A DNA stretch of 64,000 nt from Diploscapter coronatus (Eukaryota > Nematoda > Chromadorea > Rhabditida > Rhabditidae), in contig OZ038423.1 of assembly GCA_964036155.1 (NCBI GenBank), forward strand, positions 48,251,249 to 48,315,248, written 5' to 3'. Positions 12,431 to 31,569 of the stretch are shown piece by piece. The notes beneath the pieces were generated by a model. That model had not been told where the DNA came from, did not search any database, and worked only from the letters and a program-made list of their open reading frames with translations. Every line of letters begins with the position of its first letter. Position 1 is the stretch's first letter. The position numbers and the translations under genes were made by a program.

Positions 12431-12547
12431 TTTTGATCGCAACTTCATGTAAGCATCTTCGTCCTTTCGCATGAGCGTTTTTTCGGGTCCTATCATCAAA
12501 TCACAAAGCTCGAAAATCGCCTTCTTGGTAAAGGTTCCGGGACCCAT
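12206..12547 (-). other. Orphan open frame, possible mobile-element remnant
   Basis: A 113-codon frame starting MGPGTFTKKAIFELCDLM. Its first 60 codons use coding-like third positions and are rich in Lys, Glu and Arg, but it runs into the purine-rich repeat at its 3' end. No family was recognised. It may be a remnant of an element gene or chance. Confidence 0.25.
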
Positions 12548-15500
12548 TTTGTCTATTTCGCTCCCGGCCCTTCTCTGAGATAATGTGGTTTGTTCCCACT
12601 AGGGACTTCTTCAAACGATAGTGGAACTATTTTTCTTCTTTGCAATTCTTATGTGATAAAGAATAGGCCCGTAAAACCGGATTTCGTTGATTAGAGATTA
12701 TTTCCTGGTGTAAAATCATCATCAGCAAGATTCTCTCTAGTGACCCTTATCTCAAAATGATGCCACTATATTATTTTCCTAACGGTCTACTGTAAAGTCT
12801 AGAAGCTCTTATGAAGTATCGGGCTTTCCTTTTCCTAAATTGGCCCTCAATCCATCATAACTCAAAAATAAAAATAGACGCGATTCGACGTATGCTTTAT
12901 TCTTACGAATGCGTATTTTGATTGCATTAGCCTTGTTGGAGAAAAATATTAAATTTCGACGAAAAATTAGTAATTTTGATAACAAGGGATAAATTTTAGC
13001 AAAAATGTTTAAAAATCCCAACTTTAATGATACAATTTTTATTTTTATGAAAAATTATTCAGTTTTGCTAAGCGCTGCTCTAATAAAATTGTTAATTTTT
13101 GATGACAAAGTATTGAAAGCTTCGAGTTAAAATCCACGATTCCACATGATATTTTGCAAATCGAACAGTACGTATGTGTGCTTTCGGCTTGAAACTTGCT
13201 CTCTTTTCCGCGAAGGAAAAGGAAGTGTTTTTCTTATAAAAAAAAAGCCTCGCGGCTAAGCCCAAAATAACGCGCGGCAGAACTTTGCTCTTTTATGCAC
13301 GTTTTTTCCCAACTATTTCTTCATTTCTTTCATTAAAAAGGCCGCACCTTTTCTCATCGAAAAAGATCAAAATTAATTATGTTTTTGTAGGCTAAACGCT
13401 GGATTTTGGTCGAATTTAATTGGGGATTTTTAAGTCTACGGAAAAAATGGATAGCATAAATTCAAAGTTACAAACTATAGGAGCGTTTAATTTGATACTT
13501 TCGATCGTATTATTCTTAGCCTACGCATTATTATCTTACATCATTAATGCTATTCTTTTTATTTTGAACTTCGACACCGGTAGAGCTTATTGACCATCTT
13601 TTAATTTCCAAACAAAGTTTATCAACCTTGAATTTTCGCTTTCTTTAAATCTCTTAAATTAAGGCTCTATTTCTTTATAGCCTTTCGAATGCGAAGTCGT
13701 CTCCCATAAACGATAGTTCGATAGTAGACTCAAAGTGATAAGTGCTGATAATTCCTAGCGTGCGAGAGAGCACAATCACGAAAAATCGACTTGTAAAAGG
13801 GATAGAAAGACGAAAGCTGTGCTCCGTTTTCGCAATTTCTAATAAAACTGCCGCATTTGCAGTCTCCGTATCAAGGATGGGAAGCTTACTATTTTCGTTC
13901 TGTCGTTTCTAGAAATACGTTTTCTGGCACCAGTATTTCAAAGAACCAAAAATGTTAAATTTGAATATCCATAATCTGCATCAAAAGATTAAATCCTGCT
14001 ATCGAGCAATGTGAGGAACTTAATCCTGCATGCATTTCGCAAGTCGAAAAAGTCAAGCCACGCCCTCTTCAAAAATCGACTGTTCAAAGGAGCTATCCCA
14101 ATTTTGAGGTTTAATTGCGATTTCCGTTAATTACTTTTGTTAATTATGCTCAGAATAATTATCTAATTGACTAATTAGCTCTTTTAGAGCGTTTTCGATC
14201 GAATTTATGCAATTTACAGTGCAATTCGATCAATCCAAGGCTTTTCTTGGTCGTTCATGGCTAAAAGTGAGGGAGACAGCGGAATATCAGTTTAATTAAG
14301 ATAACTGATCAACTATCCTATTATTTGGATGATAATTATCTAATTTAATTGGCGGAAATAGTGATTAAATCGAGAAAATCGATTGAAAATTGAGCCAAAC
14401 TATGTGTTGGACGGTCGATTTTAGAGGGACGTAGCTTGCTGATTTCCCTGGCTTGCAAAATGTACGCAGGATTGAGTTTCTCACATGGTTCAATATTTTA
14501 TCTCGTTCCAAGAAAAGCCTTACTATTAGCCCAGACGAAAGTCCTATTTTGTATGAAGCTCCCCAGCCAGACTTGCAAAAAAGTAATGTCGCGCTTATGC
14601 AGAGTTTTGCTTGTAAACAATCATATCAAATATCATCATCTCCAAAAGCCTTGTCGAAAATATTAGCAATATTGCAAAATCTAATGTGTTTAAAGCAATT
14701 TTTGATCTCTTATTTAATGGTGCAATTTCAGTACAATTGAAAATTATCATCGTCCTATTAATTTGCGAAAATATTTATATATTTTCTTTAATTTGGAGGG
14801 AAAATTTCTTGATCAGATTTGAAAGAAAAAAGTTCAAGATGGATTCACTCCTATTTTTAGTAACATAACCTTTGATTGGAGCGAGTAAAAATGTTCGTCC
14901 TTGCGGAATTTTGTGATTTTTGTATTTCCTCTTTTCCAACACATCATTCATCAAAGCAGATGAAGGATTATCAGAAAATTTCATTTCTTTCTTTCCATTC
15001 TTTCACTTCGTTTCTTTTTCTCTGCGCTCTATCCCTTTTCCTTCGTCTTTGTACCTTTCGTCAATATCGAATATCGATTTTCTGACTGCGTTCCGATCTT
15101 TTTCCTCTCTCACTCATTTTCAACCTAGATCTATAGTCGTTAAACCGTAGGCGGTTAGTTTCGATGGACCTTTACTAGTTACATTTACAAAAATAGCCAC
15201 CTAAACTTCGGGTAAACATATTCATTTTCAACTTTATCCTAAAATCGATTCTTCTTTTTATCGAAGATTGCCCATTTGGGAAATCCAGCTTATTTTTTCC
15301 TGACTTGCAAACCATTGTCTACGACTTACTTTTGACATTGATATTTGCGCCTATTTTTGGAATTATCAAGAAAATCACCGCTCTGCGTCTCTGCTATGTC
15401 ACGTGTGTTAAGATAGAGGATGGATGCAGAGTCAGCAATTTCTAGTTCGAATCGTCGGTGATAAGCTCGGCCCGTTTTCTTGGTATTATCAGGCGAATTT

Positions 15501-16912
15501 ACGATTTTTAATCGGGCCAAATTCGAGGTCCGCGATTATTTTTAGACTGGCCGAAAGCCGTTGTGATTAAAAATGAATTAACCTCCTGCCGGCTTATGTG
15601 TTTTCACAGAATTTACTGCCCGAGTAAGGGTGCCGTAAATTTGTGATAATCATTTTTATCAGTCTGTCTTGTTTTGGGTCAGGATGTTCGGACGCGCGTT
15701 TTGTAACTGCCACAATTTTACACGAATCACTTTTGACCGTGTTTGGAGAAATTCAATTTTGAAATATTGTACTTCAGAAATGATTTTAAAAATCGATCAA
15801 TTTTGATATTATGGTCGATTTCGAAATCTATCTGCCGAAATTTTGAACCACAATTTAACAGCATGCGTGCTAAATATTGAGTAGACTGTCAAATTTGCGT
15901 GTAATTCATGCAAATCCGTGAAACACGTCGAGTTTTGTTTATTGCCATTTTTGGCGACAATTTTCCCTAACCAAATCACACGATTTGCACTTAATGAAGT
16001 GCAAAATACGCATTTTTCGATGGAATTTCGAAATTTTGACAATCTGATAAGGAGATCAGGGTTGTGAAATGGAATATTTATAGATTTCTCACGAATTTTC
16101 ACCGTGCAAAATGCAAAACTCTGCCTGAAACTACAATCCTTTTTGATGATAAGAATTATCAATCAATTTAAGAATAGGACTGTAGCTCGAGAACTTTATC
16201 GATTAATTAAGACGTCGATCAGGTTACTATTTTGAATCATAAATATTATTAAATTGAGTTTCTTATAGCCTTTCAAGTTGATATTCAGGAATAAACCCTA
16301 GAATTGTTATACTTTGCTCTCTAGTATTGCTACTTATTTGATTAAGTCCCATAATTCCAGCAATTTAATTAAATTGCATGATGAGAAAATTCATTAGGAT
16401 TAAGTCGTATTAAATTAAATTTGAACTCGAAACGAGAAATTTAGGTTTCGATTCGTTGGACATTGAAGCATTCCTCTTGTTGAGATCCCGAATTATTAGT
16501 TGATCATTTCAAATATTATCATGTAACTGGCAATTTTTAAACTCTGAATTTTTCTTCAAGACCCCGACCAAAGTAAATCCTAATTTTCGATGCCTATGAT
16601 TAAACTATGCGCGAGAAACTCCCATTACATATCATTATGCAGACACCATATAGCGTATTATCAGTAACGCGTCCTCATCGTTTGGTTGAATCTAAATTAA
16701 CACGTCTTGCTGCGACTTCCCTATGTTACGTTTCACGATATACTATTCGTAAAATTTCGAATTGAATCAATTTGATTTTCGAATTCTTTGTCTAATATTT
16801 TAAATCTTCCACGTCATTTTCATATCTAGTTTCATCAGTTTATGCAATTAATCTTTCGTCTCTTCCGAAATGTATTAAATTCAGAAATATAATTTTATTT
16901 TTTCCAGAAATT

Positions 16913-23857
<6,945 letters not shown>

Positions 23858-25358
23858 TGCGAATGATACGGTATTTTACTCGGAATTGTAACGATTTGAT
23901 GGAATAATGCGAGAAGATGGCAACTTAGAAAATTCGTTGCAGTAGTTGCGTCGTTGCTTAAAAATAGTGTGGGAAAGAAACTTTTTCTACCAAACCCTAG
24001 CCAGGGTTCTAAACGGGCAGAAAATTTTCGGCTCGGTCCACGACATTTTTCAAAATCTCAACCCGGACTGGTAGAACCCCGACCCTACTCTATTTCGCAT
24101 ACAACTATGCTATGGTGCAACTACTTTTCCAAATTGCCCGATAAGATAGTAAGCAATGTATTGAACCGCATTATTCCTTCTGCTCATTAATTGTGCAGTA
24201 ATCCTTGTATCTAGTTTCAAAAGATGGATACCTTTACAGACATTTTGACGACTGAATAATAAGCTTATCTATGATTCAGAAAATTCCATATTCGTCAACA
24301 AGGAGAATATTGATGATCTTATCATTGTTTCTTTTGATAGGATATCATTCATTAAAAATTTTTCTTGTAGCATGCATGAATCTTCAAAATTCATCGAGAA
24401 GTCAGCTATTTTCAATGTAATTTATCATGTATCCTATCCCGATTCAATATTAAAAGATTTAGATTCTACACACACACATTTAGTCTCGTTGTCATATTTT
24501 GCAGGGGTTCTTGTTTCTTTGTGAATGGTTTAGGTCTAGCAGTCATCAATATTTCCGTACTCTTCTAGATTATGACTTTTCTTAATCTCGATGATAATTT
24601 TTTATAAGAAAAAAAACTAAACATTGGATACTAACTGCGATAATTCATCTTCAAAATTTCAATACAATCTACGGGTTTATGTTTGATCTTCTTGTGAACA
24701 TTCTTTGGATTTTGCAGCTATGAAATGAAGATTTTTTTTATAAGAAACGACGGTTTATTATTCCAAATGTTTTTTTCGAAGGAAAAATCGACAAACAATA
24801 CCATAAGTTCATAATAATAATCTCTAATAGAAATTTTTTTTACTTTTAATTATTCCCATTAGAGTTGGAATTATGAAAAACAGTGAATTTTTGAGATATT
24901 AAAATCAAGCTATCGGACCATAAAAATTTCAATTTATAGACCCGATACTTGACTAAAAAGATTAAACAAGTTTATAGAACGAGTATTGTCAATGATCAGT
25001 AACTCGAGACGAAATAAGTTATACATAAATTCGAACATGCAAAATGTGTATTGCGTATTTGCAAATAGTGGTCTACCTCATTCTCCGAGTGTGATGTAGT
25101 AGCGTAAAGTCTGCTACAAACTACACGTTAATTACGGCTGCATCACAAGTCCGTGTTATTTATTCCGTCTCAATTAATCGATCATTGACAATGAAACGGT
25201 TCATAATTTCAAAGGATATCATGAAAATTTAATAGCTCACCTTTCAGGAAAAATAAATACAACACACTGTTAAATAATCGAATAATTGGAATTGAAACAT
25301 GTCTGAGGAAGAATATTTTAGCAGATTAAAAAAATCAAATTTTTCTAGATTTTCGGGA
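23858..25358. other. Convergent intergenic region after egl-9
   Basis: Contains a small inverted-repeat element at 24004-24079 (GGGTTCTAAACGGGC...TAGAACCC, family H), related to one at about 61.61-61.78 kb. The rest is AT-rich 3' flank of egl-9 and of the opposing RG-rich gene; no further gene was found. Confidence 0.6.
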
Positions 25359-27740
25359 TCAAGCCAAACTTAGCCTGTTGAACACACTCGGAGCGGCTTC
25401 GGTCGTGTACGTAATGCGCTGCTGAAAGTTTAATTCCTTTAAATTTAAAATAAGTTCAAAATAGTTGTAGATCAAAAGTAGTAGAACAGTTGTAATTATC
25501 AGAAAAAAAGTAATTTTAAAATACTCAAAGTAACAAAACATGAGCATATGACACGTTCTTCGTAAGAATCGAGTATGGGGTGGTACCCAAGAAGTTGACC
25601 CTCGAGTTTCGAGCTGATTTTTCGTCCCTGGGGGTTTTCGACTACGCTGATTATGAATCTGACGGTTAAAACCCGATCCGACCACTTGTTCCGCATGTTC
25701 CGGGAGGTCCGCATCTGGTAGTTCCATAAAATTCTATTTTCGTTATTCTGCATGGGAAAAATTCAAATTCGGTATCAAAATGCTCGTAGAGACCAACTGA
25801 ACACGATTCTGGAAAGATCTCGTCGAAATGACACCGAATAAGGAAGTTATGATGAACATAGTGAAACATATGGAAAATGTCATATCGATATTTCGCTTGT
25901 TTTAATTTTTAATTTTTTAAAAGCCCCAGGTTCCGTGAGTTATTTATACTGGGAAGTAGTCCAGGTCTTCTAGTTTCTGGAACACTTGACTGTTTTCCTA
26001 TAGACTGCCCGCTAGAGAAGAAATATCACTTCTTCGAAGAGTTGTCATGACTCATTTTTGCCTAACTTGATTTCAAAAATTCATAACTTCCATAATTCTA
26101 AACCAAATTCGATAATTCTTTTTTTATTCGATAGAATTTAATCCATAGATTATTAAGCAATAAAATAAGAATTTTTTTGGATATCAATTTCTGCAGAAAT
26201 ACGCACTTTTGGCGTCATGACTGCGGACTTTTCATCATGTCCTGGGTTTACACGTAAATGACGTTGGAAAAATTCGTCCTTCCAGTATGTTGTGTAGAAT
26301 GACATGGTGAAAAACTTTGTTCCAGGGCTGACCTTGAATTTACATTTGTATGAGCTTCAGAATTTTTTGAAGTTCAATAACCAATTATTGCAAAGTGCCG
26401 TTTGGACAATAAATTTCAAAAATTCATAGCTTCCTTATTTCTGAACCAAGTTGAATGATTCTTTTTTTATTTTGTAGATCTTGAGCAGGAGAATAAAGTA
26501 AAAATAAAAAGAAAATTTTTAGAAATTAATTTTGGCGGAAGAAATTAGCCTAAGTTACCCTATATACCCGTACTGTGTTTACAAGGGTAATGTGAGTTAA
26601 AGTTAGAATTTTCAATAAAATCTTGTAGAGCTCTTCAAGTTGATCAACTTTGTTCCAGAACTTATTTTAGAATGTGCACACACAGAGATATGAATTTTTG
26701 AAATTTACTGCCCTAAAGGCACTTTGCAATAATTGGTCGTTGAACTTCAAAAAATTCTGGAGCTCATACTGATGTGAATTCGAGGTCGGTCCTGAAATAA
26801 AAGTTGTTCACCATGTCCATCTACGCAAAATACTGGAAGGACGAATTTTTCCAACGTCATTTACGCGTAAACCCAGGACAGGTTGAAAGGTGTGCAATTA
26901 TGGCGCAAATAAGTGCGCATTTCTGCAGAAATCGTTATTCAAAAAATTATCTTTTGGTGCCTGATAAACTGAATATCAATAGTAATCAAACAAAAAAAGA
27001 ATTATCGAATTTGGTTTAGAATTATGAAAGTTATGAATTTTTTAAGTCAAGTTAGGCAAAAATGAGCCATGACAACTCTTCGAAGAAGTGGCATTTCTTC
27101 ACTAGCGGGCAGTCTATAGGAAAACGGTCAGGTGTTCCAGAAACTAGAAGACCTGGACTACTTCCCAGTATAAATAACTCACGGAATCCGGCACTTTTAA
27201 AAAGTTAAAAAATTAAAACAAGCGAAACATCGATATGACATTTTCCATATGTTTCACTGTGTTCATCATAGCTTCCTTATTCGGTGTCATTTCGACGAAA
27301 TCTTTTCAGAATCGTGTTCAGCTGGTCTCCGTGAGCATTTTGATACCAAATTTGAATTTTTCCCATACCGAATAACGAAAATAGAATTTTTCGGAACTAC
27401 AGTATGCGGACCTTCCAGAACAGGCGGAACAAGTGGTCGGATCGGGTTTTAACCGTCATATTCGTAATCAGCGTAGTCGAAAACCCCCAGGAACAAAAAA
27501 TCAGCTCGAATATTGAGGATCAACTTCTTGGGTACCACCCCCCTTTATAGAAAACTCGATTTTTACGAAGAACGTGTCATATATCGTAAAATTTATTATT
27601 TACATCAGAAACTCAAGATTATTCCCTACCTGAGCCGGTTTAGCTCTACCCAATCGTCCTCCCAAATTCCCTCCGCCCTGAATTCGTCTCTGCGCCTTAC
27701 CGCCTCCATTTCTCTTGCGGAATCCACGGAAATCGTCCAT
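25359..27740 (-). CDS. 57-aa RG-rich protein, second gene of operon
   Basis: Two exons, 27740-27630 (37 codons) and 25421-25359 (20 codons plus TGA), joined in phase 0. The protein starts MDDFRGFRKRNGGGK, is rich in Gly, Arg and Gln, and ends PSVFNRLSLA. The SVFxRL-type ending resembles a motif in mRNA-export adaptor proteins and in C19orf47 relatives, but the family was not identified. The start codon lies 124 bp after the stop of the SAM-domain gene, with an acceptor (AAATCTCCAG) 9 nt before the ATG, as expected for an SL2-type operon gene. Its only intron, 2208 nt, is almost filled by a palindrome. Confidence 0.75.
25546..27582. repeat. 2.0-kb near-complete palindrome (foldback element)
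   Basis: The left arm reads inward from ATATGACACGTTCTTCGTAA at 25546; the right arm is its inverted copy, ending TTACGAAGAACGTGTCATAT at 27582. The axis lies near 26564 and similarity continues to within about 100 bp of it. The arms differ by scattered substitutions and small indels, so both have aged. A 67-codon open frame occurs symmetrically in each arm (25666-25869 minus, 27249-27452 plus), reading outward, with 12 amino-acid differences; this is expected of duplicated sequence and shows no domain. It occupies about 92 percent of the intron. Confidence 0.9.
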
Positions 27741-27864
27741 TTCGACGATCGTCTGGAGATTTAAAAGTGTAAGTTTCAGGAAAGCTGCATTCCGAGTGGT
27801 TATTCTCATTGGTATTTCTTATCTTGTTCCCTAGCTATGCAGATGCAATTGAAAGGGGCATAAA
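27741..27864 (-). promoter_or_regulatory. Intercistronic region with probable SL2 trans-splice site
   Basis: 124 bp separate the TAG at 27865-27867 from the downstream ATG. The acceptor reads TTTTAAATCTCCAG on the minus strand, ending about 9 nt before the ATG. Spacing and acceptor position match nematode operons. Confidence 0.65.
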
Positions 27865-30543
27865 CTAAACCTCGTCCTCCCCATCATCAATAACATTGCC
27901 GTATTCATCGACGTAGGTGACCTGGGCCTGCTCTTCGAGCTCATCCTCGATCAAAGCTTCCTCCATCATTTCGTCGTCATCTTCCATCGCCGAATAGACA
28001 TGAAATTTCTTTTCTTAGTTTTAAGATCATTTTTCTTTCATTTCTTGAATCATTTTTGATCATTATTAATATCAAGTTAGTTTTTATTTAAATGCATGAT
28101 ACTGTACAAATTTGAATATCTTTCTAAGGGAGCGTTCAGGCTCGTTCGCGCTAGAACGAAGAGTCTGAACGCGTCCTAAAATATCGTACAAGTTTTTAAA
28201 GATGTGAAATACTGATACAAATCAAAATGAGGAATCCTACCATCGAATTGCCCGTGATCCTTTGCTTCATGGGTTTGAGTCGATTCGAGGACGGGTTGAC
28301 GGTGACGCGGGAGATCGAGGATTTGGCGGAGGTTTGAAGGCGGCCCTAAAAATAAATCAATATTTTTCTCAGATCATTTTCATAATTTTTAAAATTTCCC
28401 ATAAGATTTCTTAAAGCAAACATAAAAAATATGGGGGAAAATTAAGTCCAGTTTGCAAAAATCCGAATAAATCACTAATCAATACATTTTTCGTAAAGAT
28501 TTTTGAAACAAAAATTTTAAAAAATGTTTAAATGAAATTTTACCGAAGTAGTGATCCTTTGCCTCGCAGGCACTCCGACCATCACTCGATCATCGTGTTC
28601 AGAATGAGTCGTAAGAGCGCGACTCAGCATGTTGGTGCCTCCGAAATTACTGAAGATAAAATTTGTGAGGTTTCAGAAAGATAAACAAGACTAGATGCCC
28701 GAAATATTTTCATAAGGCCTCTTTTGGTATAATGAAAAATGCAGCATATCCGTTCAATATTTCCGTTTTTAGAAAAAAAGAACGAAAATGTTTCAAACTT
28801 TCATGACATTCAGATGAATAAATTTTTAGATAATAGCTGAGTGAAAAGCTTGTTTTCTAAAGGATAAACTGTTACCCCTGTTTGCTGATTCTGCCTCCGA
28901 CGACACGAATTCTGCTTCTCCCATCGTCCGAATGGAGGCCGCGCACGCCCAGGCGAGAAATGGCCGCGCGGTCCGAGGACGAAGTAACCTCCACCAGATC
29001 TCAAAATATTTTGACTATTTTCTCCAAACACAGGAAAAAAGTTATAGCAATTATTGCAGAATTTATGCCTCGTTCTTCTTAAGCCTACACTAGAATTTTT
29101 GTTCTTTATTTGTGTTGTAGTTTTCCTTATATATAATTGAACGCCAACGCGCGAAAGAAGCAACTCAAAATTTAGCTGCTTTATCCAATAAATTTTCTGA
29201 GGCATAAACTAAATCTAGATTTTTCGAAGACACACTACTATTTGAGCTTGAAAAGCTAAATTAGAATTAAAATACCACGATCTCTGCGCATTTTAATGAC
29301 CGCGGAGCTCCTCTTGTCTACTGGGGAGACGTCTCGACCACCCTGTAATCAAGTGGAATAAAATTTCAGTCACTTTTATTCGGAGTAAAATTTAACCATA
29401 GGCTCAAAATGTTAATGAGTTCATCTATTTTAATCAGAAATTAATTTACAGGATGGATAAAAGATATTATTAGAATACCTGGCGAACACCCGTCCCGCGC
29501 ACAGGCAGACCATTTGCCACCAGGATTTTGCGCTGAAAAACATGAATAGATCTAAAAAGTTTAGAAATCTTTTTTCATAAACATTCATTTTCATTGAATG
29601 TGTTCAGACCTAGAGAGGACTAAAGTCAGAATGGTCGTGCGACCTATCCCCCGTATATTTTTTGAGTCTGAATCAAATGCTCCCTAAGTCTGCATGTGTT
29701 ATACCTTCCGAGAAAATCAAAATTTAAATATACTTCTCAGAAATTCCCATAACTAAGTCATCTGCTCTTTTATTGGCATTCAGGCTAATCGGCGAGAAAT
29801 AAAAATTTCTATGAAATATAAACACCTATGGTATTTTTTTCTGAAATAAAATAAAATCAGCAACCTTCTGAAGTATTTTCTGGGACCTTTCCGTTGTACC
29901 GTCGGGAAGTTTTACGTGGTAGATCTCGTGCGCGTCCGGTGCAGTTCTGCCTCTGTGCGAATTCGAGGTGCTTACTAAAATGCAAATTTTATTTCATTTT
30001 TAAACACTACAAATCGTATTTTCCTATGTTTTTTCGAAGAAGGAAAAAAGCTATTTTTATTACCTAAAGAATCTGGACCCGCGATTCTGACCCTGATCCG
30101 ACTCTCCTCCCCTTTCAATTGCAACTCTTTGTGGTGCACTTTGGCCGCTTTCAGGATAGCCAGCTGAAAAAAATAAAATGAAGTTTTGGTTGAAAACAAA
30201 GAAGATAAATTTTGTCTCGAAAAAAGATAAATGGATAAAATAATAAAATGAGAAAACAGAAAATAAATACCTGGTCCCCAATCGTGGTCACTCCCAAATC
30301 CGTCAGAATCGACTTGTCGATGTCGGGCAGCATGTCAGCCGTGATTCTGAATTTCTATTTTGGAAAACAAGAAATAATCTGTCTGATTTCTTGAAAACAG
30401 GCAATTCAGTTCCTTCGAAAATTTTATGATATTTGCAAAATTAAAATTTTTTACCGATTCTTCTCGAACTCCAGAGAATAGCGCTCGGCGACGCCCTTCG
30501 GAATGCCCGCTTTCAAGAAAAATCGCCTCCAATCTACTGTCAT
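27865..30543 (-). CDS. SAM-domain protein, C19orf47-like, first gene of operon
   Basis: Ten exons: 30543-30455, 30346-30271, 30163-30064, 29974-29865, 29532-29479, 29342-29276, 28999-28876, 28649-28544, 28345-28241, 28008-27865; 975 nt, 324 aa, all phases closed. Residues 1-90 form a SAM-like helical domain (WRRFFLKAGIP; TDLGVTTIGDQLAILKAAK). Residue stretches LPDGTTERSQKIL and the acidic end VYSAMEDDDEMMEE are features I associate with the C19orf47 family, whose function is poorly known. A motif ISRLGVRG lies mid-protein. An acceptor TTCTTTAG sits 4 nt before the ATG. The last acceptor (AAGAAAAG) is weak but is the only one that keeps phase. Confidence 0.85.
28125..28177. repeat. 53-bp hairpin in an intron of the SAM gene
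   Basis: GGGAGCGTTCAGGCTCGTTC pairs with GAACGAAGAGTCTGAACGCG across a short loop, flanked by CTAA and CCTAA. It is likely a minimal inverted-repeat element. Confidence 0.6.
29605..29692 (-). repeat. Family B element in a SAM-gene intron
   Basis: 88 bp with ends CAGACCTAGAG and CTAAGTCTG and an inner GGGGGATAGGTCGCAC on the minus strand. Related to 9611-9790. Confidence 0.6.
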
Positions 30544-31569
30544 TTTCCTAAAGAATAAACATTTTGAAGAAAAATCGAAATTTGCCAAAAATCAAAACAA
30601 AACTCGAATCGACGCATGAAGCAGTGTTATTCGATTTATGCAAAGTTGCCGCGCGGTTTTCGAGTGTTTGAAAAACGAGTGTCACTTTTCAAGATTTTGT
30701 TCATTTTTTTATTTTCCTTCTTGGATTGGGAATTTTTGTTAATTTTTACGCAATATACCCTAGTGATTTAACATTATCAATGATTCTTTAGAATATCTAT
30801 TTTCTGAAACTTAACTTTTTCAAATGTTCTAGAAAATCGTACAAATTTTGAATATTCGTTCTTTAGTCTGAACTTGCTACCAAAAGCAACATTTCTTCAT
30901 AGTCACTATTTTCTGAAACCTATTTTTCATTCATGATCAGAAAAATTATCGATATTCGGACATTTTCCCTCTCTGCGTCTTATCATTCTCTTCTTTGATA
31001 ATCCCATTATCATATCATCTGCGCGTAGGCATCATAAGCTTTCAGCCAACATGCGTGAAAGCCTAGCACGTCTTTCTATAAATAATTTTTTTCTCTAAAT
31101 CTCAATATTTCTCCTCATTTCTTTCTTCCGGTTCTGTAATTTCTTCTTTCCAAAAACCTTTCTGCAACGTTATGTTTCCAGTCGTTTTTTAAAATTATTT
31201 TTTAGACCTCCAGGAAAATTCTAGTCTCTAACCCTTACTTGCCATTTTCTGCAAATCTCATCGAAATTAGCTTACTTTCAAACCTCGCCACCTTTCACTT
31301 TTCAAAATCCTTACTTACTTTCGATATTTTCGTTCATTTTACCAAAAATCCGAAGAATGGAACAACGAAATGTTGGTAAAATTTCGAAAGAGATTCTCAA
31401 TATTTTCCTATTCAATTTCTACTTCAAATTGACCGCTTGTAGGAGTGGTCAGGTGACGAGGTAGGAAATTCTTGAAATTTTTCGAGACTTCCTTTCATTT
31501 TCGACTTCTACAAATTTTCTCGAATTGTCGATATTTTCTAAAACTCTCAAAAAATTAAAATTTTTCAGA
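30544..31569. other. Divergent intergenic region, likely promoters
   Basis: 1.0 kb between the divergent starts of the operon and the next plus-strand gene. AT-rich with no distinctive motif that I can defend. Confidence 0.5.

Larger units (their letters stand above)
9997..16912. other. Gene-free 6.9 kb upstream of egl-9
   Basis: AT-rich DNA with no multi-exon gene. It contains the purine-rich repeat at 11.9-12.5 kb and scattered open frames (14453-14740, 15326-15520, 15809-16162) that lack splice sites or recognisable motifs. The promoter of egl-9 must lie at its right end; no convincing core element could be singled out. Confidence 0.6.

Noticed and set aside
14453..14740. 95-codon plus-strand frame with protein-like composition
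   Set aside because: It has no ATG at the start, overlaps another open frame, and lacks splice sites or recognisable motifs.
15809..16162. 117-codon minus-strand frame upstream of egl-9
   Set aside because: No domain, no consistent exon partners, and codon choice resembles surrounding non-coding DNA.
25666..25869. 67-codon frame also present in the opposite palindrome arm, suggesting a conserved small protein
   Set aside because: The arms are duplicates, so a shared frame is expected. Twelve of 67 residues differ, many non-conservatively, so no protein constraint is evident.
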